A stretch of DNA of 64,000 nucleotides from Site-B1 sp963827785 (GTDB taxonomy: Bacteria; Bacteroidota; Bacteroidia; Flavobacteriales; Flavobacteriaceae). The stretch lies in NCBI GenBank assembly GCA_963827785.1, contig CAWHCT010000007.1, positions 1 through 64,000 of the forward strand, in the 5' to 3' direction. Below the pieces are notes generated by a model. That model worked only from the letters and a program-made list of their open reading frames with translations. It was not told the origin of the DNA and searched no databases. The position numbers were made by a program, and so were the translations under genes. Positions 34,222 to 42,399 of the stretch are shown one piece after another; within the stretch, counting starts at the first letter, position 1, and every line of letters begins with the position of its first letter.

Positions 34222-35246
34222 TCGGGTTTTCCTTTAACACGTTCCCAGAATACGATCAAATCTTCACTGGAAGGTGGTCTGCCATTAAATGGTAAAATAT
34301 TCCATCTATCCTCATCTTTATAGATCGTAAAACTGAATACTGATGAATTAGGGTCTTTTGAATTTAATAAGGGATAGCGCAGATCGTTATATCGATATTG
34401 ACCTACAGAATCCAATGGAATGATGTTGTAATACCCATTACTGAACCAGGATAAGGTTTGAATGTCCTTATTGGATGTTGGCACTAACTCATGATTTTTA
34501 GGTAATTGCTGCCAATCAGAAAATCGATTGCTTTTATCGAACAAAGAATAAAAAGCTACATGATATTCATTCTTATTTTCGGCTATACCATACCATAAAA
34601 CATTATTAAAAATGGAAGGTTGTGTCTGGAATCTGGTGTAAGAAATCTCATTCTTTTCTAAAGATTTTTTAAATACTCTATTTATATAGACCTTGTTTAT
34701 CAAAGTTAAAATTATGTACAATGAACTTAATCCTATTCCAATCTTATTCCAGAGTCTTCTTCTGCTACTCGATCTTCTGAAGAACATCACAATTATCAAA
34801 CAAAGCAAGAATGGCAAGGTATAAATAGGATCGACCACAGAAATATTGTTAATAGCTACTCGGTAATTTGAAAATGGTAAGAATAATTGCGTTCCATAAG
34901 GAGTTAGGCTATCCAGCAAAGGATGCGTAAAAATTGACAAGAAGAATAACCAGATCCAATCTTTCCTTGTTGTGCTTCCTAATCGTTTACCGGAATTATA
35001 AAGCCAATGAACAAAATAACCTAATGCAAAGGAAGCTAAAATGGCAAACACAATAGAATGCATAAATCCCCTGTGAAAAGCCATAGAATCGATCTCATTT
35101 TGAAACAACCATCTACCTACAAAAACGTCAAGATCGGGAATAGTTCCTCCTATCGCCCCAAAGAGTAAAGCTTTATTACCAATTTTTTTTCCTAATGCAA
35201 CTTCACCACAAGCTGCTCCTAAAACTATTTGAGTTAATGAATCCAT
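34218..35246 (-). CDS. YdjM/DUF457 family membrane-bound metal-dependent hydrolase
   Basis: 342 residues from ATG 35246 (MDSLTQIVLGAACGEVALG). The in-frame TTG at 35261 is rejected because the family starts with MDSLTQ. Metal-binding motifs include GGTIPDLDVF, FHRGFMHSI and THPLLDSLTPYGTQL. Four to five membrane helices occupy the first 190 residues; the C-terminal 130 residues are soluble and predicted periplasmic. Function in this family is poorly known. Confidence 0.88.
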   Translation of the reverse strand: MDSLTQIVLGAACGEVALGKKIGNKALLFGAIGGTIPDLDVFVGRWLFQNEIDSMAFHRGFMHSIVFAILASFALGYFVHWLYNSGKRLGSTTRKDWIWLFFLSIFTHPLLDSLTPYGTQLFLPFSNYRVAINNISVVDPIYTLPFLLCLIIVMFFRRSSSRRRLWNKIGIGLSSLYIILTLINKVYINRVFKKSLEKNEISYTRFQTQPSIFNNVLWYGIAENKNEYHVAFYSLFDKSNRFSDWQQLPKNHELVPTSNKDIQTLSWFSNGYYNIIPLDSVGQYRYNDLRYPLLNSKDPNSSVFSFTIYKDEDRWNILPFNGRPPSSEDLIVFWERVKGKPD

Positions 35247-35282
35247 AATTGTGAAAAGCAAATGTACTCAACTTAATCAATA

Positions 35283-35311
35283 AAAAACCACTTCATTTTG
35301 AAGTGGTTTTT
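35283..35311 (-). terminator. Terminator of katG
   Basis: AAAAACCACTTCA-TTT-TGAAGTGGTTTTT, 13-bp stem, directly after the katG 3' end at 35335 on the minus strand. Confidence 0.88.
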
Positions 35312-35334
35312 AAATCTAAAAAATAGGATTGGAT

Positions 35335-37500
35335 CTAGTACAGATCAAATCTGTCTGCGTTCATTACCTTAACCCAGGCATTAACGAAATCTTTCACAAA
35401 CTTTTCTTTGTTATCATCCTGAGCATAAACCTCAGCGTATGATCTAAGAATTGAGTTTGAACCAAAAACTAAATCAATTTTTGTAGCGGTCCATTTGGTT
35501 TTTCCAGATTTACGATCACAAATTTCGTAAACACCCTTACCACTTGGTTTCCATTTATTTGCCATATCCGTAAGATTTACAAAGAAATCATTGGTCAAGG
35601 AACCTACTTTATCTGTAAATACGCCATGTTTTGTACCACCATAATTGGTTCCCATTACTCGCATTCCACCAATTAGAACAGTCATTTCCGGAGCCGTTAG
35701 TCCCATTAATTGGGTACGATCAAGCAACAATTCTTCAGGACTTACGATATAATCTTTTTTCAACCAGTTTCTGAAACCGTCAGCTAATGGTTCTAATGGT
35801 TCAAATGATTCTGCATCAGTCATTTTGGCTGTTGCATCTCCTCTTCCAGCTGCAAAAGGAATTGAAATATTCATTCCGGCATTTTTTATTGCTTTTTCAA
35901 CGCCTACATTACCTGCTAAAACAATAGTATCAGCAATACTAATTCCGAATTCTTTTGAAATTGGCTCTAGAACAGAAAGAACTTTAGATAATCTCTTAGG
36001 TTCATTTCCTTCCCAATCTTTTTGAGGAGCCAAACGAATACGAGCACCATTAGCACCACCTCTAAAATCAGATCCTCTGAATGTTCTTGCACTATCCCAG
36101 GCAGTAGAAACCATCTCTGATATACTTAGCCCTGAATTGGCAATTTCTGCCTTTACAGCATCTACTTTATAATCTTTTTTACCTTGAGGAACCGGATCTT
36201 GCCAAATTAAATCTTCTTTAGGTGCGTCAGGTCCAAAATAGCGTTCTTTTGGTCCCATATCACGATGGGTTAATTTAAACCAAGCACGTGCGAAAGCATC
36301 AGAAAAACCATCAAAGTCTTTTCTGAATTTCAATGAGATCTCCTTGTATTTAGGATCAACTTTCATAGCCATATCAGCATCTGTCATCATAGGATTCTGA
36401 CGGGTAGCCATATCCTCTACATCTACAGGCATATCTTGTTCTTTTATATTTTTTGGTTCCCACTGCCAAGCACCTGCCGGACTTTTACGTAATTCCCACT
36501 CGTGGTCAAATAACATTTCGAAATATCCATTGTCCCATTTCGTAGGATGAGTTGTCCAGGCACCTTCCAGTCCACTGGTTACAGTATCACGACCTTTACC
36601 GGTTCTTGTTGGATTAGACCAACCGAATCCTTGTTCTTCAACAGGAGCAGCTTCTGGTGCCGGACCTAAAATACTGGCATCTCCGTTTCCATGTGTTTTT
36701 CCTACGGTGTGTCCTCCAGCAGTCAAAGCAACTGTTTCTTCGTCATTCATAGCCATACGCTTAAAAGTTTCGCGAACTTGAGCAGCAGTTTTCATTGGGT
36801 CTGGTTTCCCGTTAACACCTTCAGGATTAACATAAATTAATCCCATTTGAACAGCAGCCAATGGGTTTTCCATAGTTGAAGGGCTGTCAACATTCTCGTA
36901 TCGTTCATCACTAGGTGCTAACCATTCTTTTTCTGCTCCCCAATAAATGTCTTTTTCAGGACCCCAAATATCTTCGCGACCAAAAGCAAAACCAAAGGTT
37001 TTTAATCCCATGCTTTCGTAAGCAATATTTCCTGCCAAAATAATTAGATCGGCCCAACTAACTTTGTTACCATATTTTTTCTTGATAGGCCAAAGTAATC
37101 GTCTTGCTTTGTCCAGACTTACATTGTCAGGCCAGGAATTAAGTGGTGCAAAACGCTGGTTTCCTGTTCCACCGCCTCCTCGTCCGTCAGAGATTCTGTA
37201 TGTGCCGGCAGCATGCCACGCCATACGAATCATTAATCCGCCATAGTGTCCCCAATCTGCCGGCCACCAGTCTTGGCTGTCAGTCATTAGGTCATGAAGG
37301 TCTTTTTTGAGTGCCTTAACATCTAATTTTTTTAATTCTTCTCGATAATTAAAACCTTTACCTAATGGATTGGTTTTAGAATCATGTTGGTGTAAAATGT
37401 CGAAATTTAATGCGCTTGGCCACCAATCCATAACCGATTTCTCTTCAGCTGTATTACTTCCATGCATTACAGGACATTTTCCGTTTTTTGAACTGTTCAT
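35335..37500 (-). CDS. katG: Bifunctional catalase-peroxidase
   Basis: 721 residues, full length. Haem-distal motif MRMAWHAAGTYRISDGRGG (Arg, Trp and His), proximal VALTAGGHTVGKTHG. The Met-Tyr-Trp adduct residues are present (W of MAWH, Y of LIYVNPEG, M of FKRMAMNDEE). The second, inactive domain is also present. Removes H2O2; cytoplasmic. Flanked by its own terminator; fasciclin and thiol peroxidase genes are next on the other side. No OxyR-like site is recognised. Confidence 0.97.
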   Translation of the reverse strand: MNSSKNGKCPVMHGSNTAEEKSVMDWWPSALNFDILHQHDSKTNPLGKGFNYREELKKLDVKALKKDLHDLMTDSQDWWPADWGHYGGLMIRMAWHAAGTYRISDGRGGGGTGNQRFAPLNSWPDNVSLDKARRLLWPIKKKYGNKVSWADLIILAGNIAYESMGLKTFGFAFGREDIWGPEKDIYWGAEKEWLAPSDERYENVDSPSTMENPLAAVQMGLIYVNPEGVNGKPDPMKTAAQVRETFKRMAMNDEETVALTAGGHTVGKTHGNGDASILGPAPEAAPVEEQGFGWSNPTRTGKGRDTVTSGLEGAWTTHPTKWDNGYFEMLFDHEWELRKSPAGAWQWEPKNIKEQDMPVDVEDMATRQNPMMTDADMAMKVDPKYKEISLKFRKDFDGFSDAFARAWFKLTHRDMGPKERYFGPDAPKEDLIWQDPVPQGKKDYKVDAVKAEIANSGLSISEMVSTAWDSARTFRGSDFRGGANGARIRLAPQKDWEGNEPKRLSKVLSVLEPISKEFGISIADTIVLAGNVGVEKAIKNAGMNISIPFAAGRGDATAKMTDAESFEPLEPLADGFRNWLKKDYIVSPEELLLDRTQLMGLTAPEMTVLIGGMRVMGTNYGGTKHGVFTDKVGSLTNDFFVNLTDMANKWKPSGKGVYEICDRKSGKTKWTATKIDLVFGSNSILRSYAEVYAQDDNKEKFVKDFVNAWVKVMNADRFDLY

Positions 37501-37651
37501 AGTTTTAATAATTAAGTTTTAATTTAGTCTTTTCTATAATTCTTAAAGTTAATAATAAGCTACCAAAAAAACGAATTAGTTTATCTTTTTAAATTATAAG
37601 AAAATTGATAAAATTTATGGAAAATGAAATTATAATAATATTAACCAATAA

Positions 37652-37679
37652 AAAACCTCTTCATTTCTGAAGAGGTTTT
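37652..37679 (-). terminator. Terminator of the fasciclin gene
   Basis: AAAACCTCTTCA-TTTC-TGAAGAGGTTTT; lies between the fasciclin 3' end and the katG start. Confidence 0.85.
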
Positions 37680-37709
37680 ATCAATCAACCAAAAAATAGT
37701 ATCACCTCA

Positions 37710-38231
37710 TTACATTGGCAATACTACTGAATCAATAACATGAATAACACCATTTGTATTATCTAGATCTGCAGCAATTACTTTTGCAGAATTTCCATTT
37801 TCATCTGTAATGTAAACTGAACCATCCATTAAGGATGCTATTAAGTTCCCTCCATTAACCGTGGGGATAGATGCTTTACCGTTATTCTTTTTTATTAAGC
37901 CAACGACATCAGATGCATTGAATTTACCTGCTATTACATGATACTTCAATATTGCTTGTAAAGTTGCAATGTTTTCAGTTTTTAATAGGGATTCAACAGT
38001 ACCTTCAGGCAATTTTGCGAATGCATCATTTGTTGGTGCAAATACAGTGAATGGTCCATCACTTGTTAGAACATCAACTAGATCAGCAGCTTTTACTGCA
38101 GCAACTAAAGTTGAGTGGGCCTCAGATCCTATAGCCGTTTCAACAATATTTTTGTCTTGAGCCATTGAATTTGTGCTAATTACTAGTGAAAAAGCAATAA
38201 CAAATACTTTTAATAATTTTTCTGTTTTCAT
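37710..38231 (-). CDS. Secreted fasciclin-domain protein
   Basis: 173 residues with signal peptide (MKTEKLLKVFVIAFSLVIS) and one complete fasciclin (FAS1) domain: TLVAAVKAADLVDVLTSDGPFTVFAPTNDAF (H1 region, in two parts), LPEGTVESLL, YHVIAGKFNASDVV, NGVIHVIDSVVLPM (H2). FAS1 domains act in adhesion. In flavobacteria they are often stress- or light-induced, which fits the neighbouring catalase and peroxidase genes but is not shown here. Confidence 0.93.
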   Translation of the reverse strand: MKTEKLLKVFVIAFSLVISTNSMAQDKNIVETAIGSEAHSTLVAAVKAADLVDVLTSDGPFTVFAPTNDAFAKLPEGTVESLLKTENIATLQAILKYHVIAGKFNASDVVGLIKKNNGKASIPTVNGGNLIASLMDGSVYITDENGNSAKVIAADLDNTNGVIHVIDSVVLPM

Positions 38232-38265
38232 AATTTGTTTTTTAATTGTTTATTATTTTGTTTAA

Positions 38266-38273
38266 CAAATATA
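38266..38273 (-). promoter_or_regulatory. -7 box TATATTTG of the fasciclin gene
   Basis: Perfect TAnnTTTG on the minus strand, 35 bp before the start codon. Next to it is TTTGTTTAACAAA (about 38258-38270), an inverted repeat overlapping the box that could be an operator. Confidence 0.45.
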
Positions 38274-38424
38274 TTATTTTATTAAACACTTTAAAATTAT
38301 TTATTATAACTTTAACTAAAACAGTTAATTTCTGTTAACAAGAAATTAATGTATAAATTCATTTAATCTCAATAGAATTTTTAGTAAATATTTATACTTT
38401 TACATTAAATTAAAAAATAAAATT

Positions 38425-38928
38425 ATGGCAACAATTACATTAGGAGGTAACCCGGTTAAGACTTCAGGCGATTTACCAAAAATTGGAACACAACTTTCAG
38501 ATTTTGAATTAGTTTCAACAGATCTTTCTACAAAAAAATTAGCAGATTTTAAAGGAAGTAATTTGATATTAAATATTTTTCCAAGCGTTAATACCGGTAT
38601 ATGCTCCGCCTCAGTCAGACAATTCAATGTTAAGGCAAGTGAATTAAAGAATACTAAGGTGCTTTGCATTTCCAGAGACCTGCCTTTTTCACAAAAAGAA
38701 TTCTGTGCTGCAGAAGGTATAGAGAATGTGGTCATGCTTTCAGATTACAAAACCGGAGCCTTTGGAAAAGCATATGGTTTAATCATGACAAATGGTGGTT
38801 TTGATGCGTTACTTTCCAGATGTGTAATAGTTGCGGATAAAACCGGGAAAATTATTTACACGGAACAAGTACCTGAAATCGCTCAGGAACCAAATTACAA
38901 AGCTGCGTTAAAAGCGCTGGACAATTAA
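38425..38928 (+). CDS. tpx: Thiol peroxidase
   Basis: 167 residues, atypical 2-Cys peroxiredoxin. Peroxidatic Cys in SVNTGICSASVRQFN (family: SVDTPVC), resolving Cys in SRDLPFSQKEFCAAEG, C-terminal half GALLSRCVIVADK-like (DALLSRCVIVADKTGK). Reduces hydrogen and alkyl peroxides using thioredoxin. Followed 4 bp later by dgkA on the same strand. Confidence 0.95.
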   Translation: MATITLGGNPVKTSGDLPKIGTQLSDFELVSTDLSTKKLADFKGSNLILNIFPSVNTGICSASVRQFNVKASELKNTKVLCISRDLPFSQKEFCAAEGIENVVMLSDYKTGAFGKAYGLIMTNGGFDALLSRCVIVADKTGKIIYTEQVPEIAQEPNYKAALKALDN

Positions 38929-38932
38929 ATAG

Positions 38933-39301
38933 ATGACTAAAAAGGATTCCTTTTTAACTAACAGGTTAAAAAGTATAAATTATGCCTTTAAAGGTGCCTT
39001 TTTGTTGATTAAGACCGAAGCAAGTGTACAAATTCAATTTGCAATAGCTGTTTTAGTTACATGTGCAGGATTTTATTTTGACCTCTCAACAACCGAATGG
39101 ATTCTGCAAATTTTGGCCATTGGTTTAGTGATGAGCTTAGAAGGATTAAATACTGCGGTTGAAAAATTATCAGACTTTATTCATCCTGAAGATCATAAGA
39201 AAATAGGGGCTATTAAAGATGTTGCTGCAGGAGCCGTTTTTTTCGCGGCTCTTGCAGCTATTTTGGTAGGATTGATCATTTATTTTCCCAAGATATTTTA
39301 A
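38933..39301 (+). CDS. dgkA: Diacylglycerol/undecaprenol kinase family membrane protein
   Basis: 122 residues with three membrane helices. Motifs YAFKGAFLLIKTEASVQIQ (catalytic Glu region) and MSLEGLNTAVEKLSDF, which fit the DgkA/UDPK family. In most bacteria other than E. coli such proteins phosphorylate undecaprenol for cell-wall lipid-carrier recycling. Probably co-transcribed with tpx; the pairing tpx-dgkA-ftsK recurs in flavobacteria as far as I recall. Confidence 0.9.
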   Translation: MTKKDSFLTNRLKSINYAFKGAFLLIKTEASVQIQFAIAVLVTCAGFYFDLSTTEWILQILAIGLVMSLEGLNTAVEKLSDFIHPEDHKKIGAIKDVAAGAVFFAALAAILVGLIIYFPKIF

Positions 39302-39336
39302 AATACTATACAGCTAGGATAAACGTTAGTAATTTG

Positions 39337-39344
39337 TATTTTTG
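39337..39344 (+). promoter_or_regulatory. -7 box TATTTTTG of ftsK
   Basis: Perfect TAnnTTTG. The TTG at 39342 is part of this box, so the ATG at 39366 is the start. Confidence 0.5.
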
Positions 39345-39365
39345 TTTCAATCTAAAAAGGGATTA

Positions 39366-41726
39366 ATGGCCAAGAAAAAACAAAAAAGCAAAACTGATAA
39401 ATCTCTTAATGCCAAAAAACCAAATTTTAAACTTTCTAATCAGCAAAGATTAATTTTTGGCAGCTTTTTGATCATTTTGAGCCTTTTGCTTTTTATATCT
39501 TTTTTATCTTTCTTTTTTACCGGTGAAGCCGACCAAAGTGCTCTCAATGAGTTTGCTTCTCGAAACATTAAAGCTCAAAACTGGGCCAGTAAATTAGGTG
39601 CCTGGTTAGGTGACTTTTTTGTTCAGAGAGGATTTGGGGTATCCGCATTCATTTTTGCAGGGCTTTTATTCTTGTCTGGCACCTATCTATTAGTTGGCAC
39701 TAATAAACCAAAATTATTAAAGCATTGGTTTTGGGGAACACTGATCGCACTCTGGTTATCTGTTCTATTCGGATTTTTTGCTAAAACATATCCAATATTA
39801 GGAGGTACTATTGGTTTTGAGATAAACAGTTTCCTTCAGGACTATATTGGGAAGATAGGCATTGTGCTTTTGCTTGTTTTAGGCTTGATCACTTATCTGG
39901 CAATCCGTTTTAAGATCACAGTTGAAAATTTCAAGATCTTGTTTAAATCAGCTAAATCTGAACTAAAAAAGGACTTTAAAGGCATTGACCCCATTTTACA
40001 GGTTGATAATAATTTAAGTGCCGAGGCTGAAGACATTAAGTCTGCGTACGAAATTCCATTGGAGGATAAAGAGCCTAGCATTAAAAAACAACCCAGTCTC
40101 AAGGATAAAGTTAAAACTGAAGTTGCAAAAGATAATCTGGAAATGAAGATAGAAACCGTTGAAGAAGAATTATCAGAAACCGATAATTTAGCTAATAAAT
40201 TGGTTGAAGACTTCGGAGAATTCGACCCTACTTTAGAATTAAGCAATTATCAATTTCCTTCCTTAGATCTGTTAAAAAAATACAATACAGAGGGCATAAC
40301 CATTAATCAGGAAGAACTGGAAGAATACAAAAATAAAATAGTTGAAACCCTGAACAACTATAATATTGGTATTGCAAGTATAAAAGCCACAATAGGTCCA
40401 ACAGTGACATTGTATGAGATAGTTCCTGAGGCTGGTGTGAGGATATCAAAAATAAAGAACTTGGAAGATGATATTGCCTTATCGCTTTCAGCATTAGGAA
40501 TTAGGATCATTGCTCCTATTCCCGGAAAAGGAACTATTGGTATTGAGGTCCCTAACAAAAATGCGACTGTTGTTTCCATGCATTCTGTTATTTCATCACA
40601 AAAATTTCAAAAAGCAGACATGCAATTACCAGTTGCTTTAGGCAAAACGATAAGTAATGAAACATTTGTGGTAGACCTGGCCAAGATGCCACATTTACTG
40701 ATGGCAGGAGCCACTGGTCAAGGGAAGTCGGTTGGTCTTAATGCTGTCTTAACCTCCTTGCTCTATAAAAAACATCCGGCGGAAGTTAAATTTGTTCTGG
40801 TAGATCCCAAAAAAGTAGAATTGACCTTGTTCAACAAAATTGAACGACATTATCTGGCGAAACTTCCGGATAGTGAAGAAGCGATAATAACCGATAATAC
40901 TAAAGTAATAAACACTCTGAATTCGTTGTGTATTGAAATGGACAACCGATACGAAATGCTAAAGAATGCTTTGTGTAGGAACATTAAAGAGTACAATGAA
41001 AAATTCAAGGCACGAAAACTAAATCCTAATGATGGGCATCATTATCTGCCTTATATTATTCTGGTGGTAGATGAGTTTGCTGACCTGATCATGACTGCAG
41101 GTAAAGAGGTTGAAACACCTATAGCAAGATTAGCACAATTAGCTCGAGCTATTGGGATTCATCTGATAATTGCCACTCAGAGACCTTCTGTAAATGTCAT
41201 TACTGGTATTATAAAAGCAAATTTCCCGGCAAGAATTGCATTTAGGGTAACATCAAAAATAGATTCAAGAACAATATTAGATGGCTCCGGTGCCGATCAG
41301 TTAATAGGTCGAGGCGACATGTTATTTACACAGGGTAATGATATGATTCGCTTGCAATGTGCCTTTGTTGATACCCCGGAAATAGGAAGGATCACAGAAT
41401 TTATTGGTTCACAAAAAGCATATGCCAGTGCATACCTACTTCCTGAGTATGTTGGTGAAGAAAGTGGCACAAGTATTGATATAGATGTTGATGACAGAGA
41501 TGTCTTGTTTAGAGATGCAGCGGAAATAATTGTGACTGCTCAGCAAGGATCAGCATCCTTATTGCAGCGAAAGCTGAAATTAGGGTACAATCGGGCAGGA
41601 AGATTGATAGATCAACTGGAAGCGGCAGGTATTGTTGGTCCATTTGAAGGTAGTAAAGCCAGACAAGTTTTGATAACGGATTTGGCATCGTTAAATTACC
41701 TGCTTGAAAATGAGAATACGAATTAA
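39366..41726 (+). CDS. ftsK: DNA translocase FtsK/SpoIIIE
   Basis: 786 residues from ATG 39366 (MAKKKQKSKTDKS). Four to five N-terminal membrane helices (to ~190), a short acidic linker, then the motor: beta subdomain with Walker A AGATGQGKSVGLNAVL, Walker B ILVVDEFADLIM, ATQRPSVNVITG, RVTSKIDSRTILD. A C-terminal gamma winged-helix domain (AQQGSASLLQRKLKLGYNR, AGRLIDQLEAAGIVGP) reads KOPS on DNA. It pumps chromosome ends through the closing septum. The gene pair ftsK-lolA, 17 bp apart, is conserved in Bacteroidota. Confidence 0.96.
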   Translation: MAKKKQKSKTDKSLNAKKPNFKLSNQQRLIFGSFLIILSLLLFISFLSFFFTGEADQSALNEFASRNIKAQNWASKLGAWLGDFFVQRGFGVSAFIFAGLLFLSGTYLLVGTNKPKLLKHWFWGTLIALWLSVLFGFFAKTYPILGGTIGFEINSFLQDYIGKIGIVLLLVLGLITYLAIRFKITVENFKILFKSAKSELKKDFKGIDPILQVDNNLSAEAEDIKSAYEIPLEDKEPSIKKQPSLKDKVKTEVAKDNLEMKIETVEEELSETDNLANKLVEDFGEFDPTLELSNYQFPSLDLLKKYNTEGITINQEELEEYKNKIVETLNNYNIGIASIKATIGPTVTLYEIVPEAGVRISKIKNLEDDIALSLSALGIRIIAPIPGKGTIGIEVPNKNATVVSMHSVISSQKFQKADMQLPVALGKTISNETFVVDLAKMPHLLMAGATGQGKSVGLNAVLTSLLYKKHPAEVKFVLVDPKKVELTLFNKIERHYLAKLPDSEEAIITDNTKVINTLNSLCIEMDNRYEMLKNALCRNIKEYNEKFKARKLNPNDGHHYLPYIILVVDEFADLIMTAGKEVETPIARLAQLARAIGIHLIIATQRPSVNVITGIIKANFPARIAFRVTSKIDSRTILDGSGADQLIGRGDMLFTQGNDMIRLQCAFVDTPEIGRITEFIGSQKAYASAYLLPEYVGEESGTSIDIDVDDRDVLFRDAAEIIVTAQQGSASLLQRKLKLGYNRAGRLIDQLEAAGIVGPFEGSKARQVLITDLASLNYLLENENTN

Positions 41727-41743
41727 AATTTTACAAGAATAAA

Positions 41744-42385
41744 ATGAAAAAAGTTCTACTATTATTGATATTGATCGTGAGCCAAATAAGTCTCGCGCAA
41801 AATTCTGCTGAAGCAAAAAAATTACTCAATGAAGTGTCTGAAAAAGTAAAAAGCTATGACAATATTTGGATAGAGTTCAAATATGTTCTAGAAAACACTC
41901 AGGAGAACATAAAACAGGAAACTCGTGGTGATGTGGTTCTGGAAGGAAACAAATATCTCCTGAATATTTTAGGAACTACCAGATTATACAATGGTAAAAC
42001 CCTTTATAACATTAGCCCTGAGGATGAAGAAGTAACAATATCAAAAGAAGACTTTAATGATGAAGACACTATAACTCCAAGTAAAATGCTGTCTTTTTAC
42101 GAAGATGGTTACACTTACAAAATGGATATTGTTCAAAACATAAAAGGAAGAAAAATACAATATGTTAAATTGACTCCAATAAGTTCTGATGCCGAAATAA
42201 AATATATCTTACTCGGTATTGACGCTCAGACAAAACATATTTATAATTTGATCGAAATTGGAAAGAATGGCACTAAAACTACTCTCACTGTTAATTCTTT
42301 TAAAACAAACGAGCAATTATCCAAAACCTTATTTACCTTTGATGAAAGTAAATACAAAGATTACTACATCAACAAACTAGATTAG
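41744..42385 (+). CDS. lolA: LolA-like outer-membrane lipoprotein carrier
   Basis: 213 residues with signal peptide (MKKVLLLLILIVSQISLAQ). LolA fold pattern: KSYDNIWIEFKYVLEN, GDVVLEGNKYLLNILGTT, DGKTL-like (YNGKTLYNISPEDEEVTIS), and TVNSFKTNEQLSKTLFTFDESKY at the end (in parts). A periplasmic shuttle that carries lipoproteins from LolCDE to the outer membrane. Sits between ftsK and the lptF/G-type gene, all same strand with 17- and 14-bp gaps. Confidence 0.88.
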   Translation: MKKVLLLLILIVSQISLAQNSAEAKKLLNEVSEKVKSYDNIWIEFKYVLENTQENIKQETRGDVVLEGNKYLLNILGTTRLYNGKTLYNISPEDEEVTISKEDFNDEDTITPSKMLSFYEDGYTYKMDIVQNIKGRKIQYVKLTPISSDAEIKYILLGIDAQTKHIYNLIEIGKNGTKTTLTVNSFKTNEQLSKTLFTFDESKYKDYYINKLD

Positions 42386-42399
42386 TTTGGGCGTATTAG

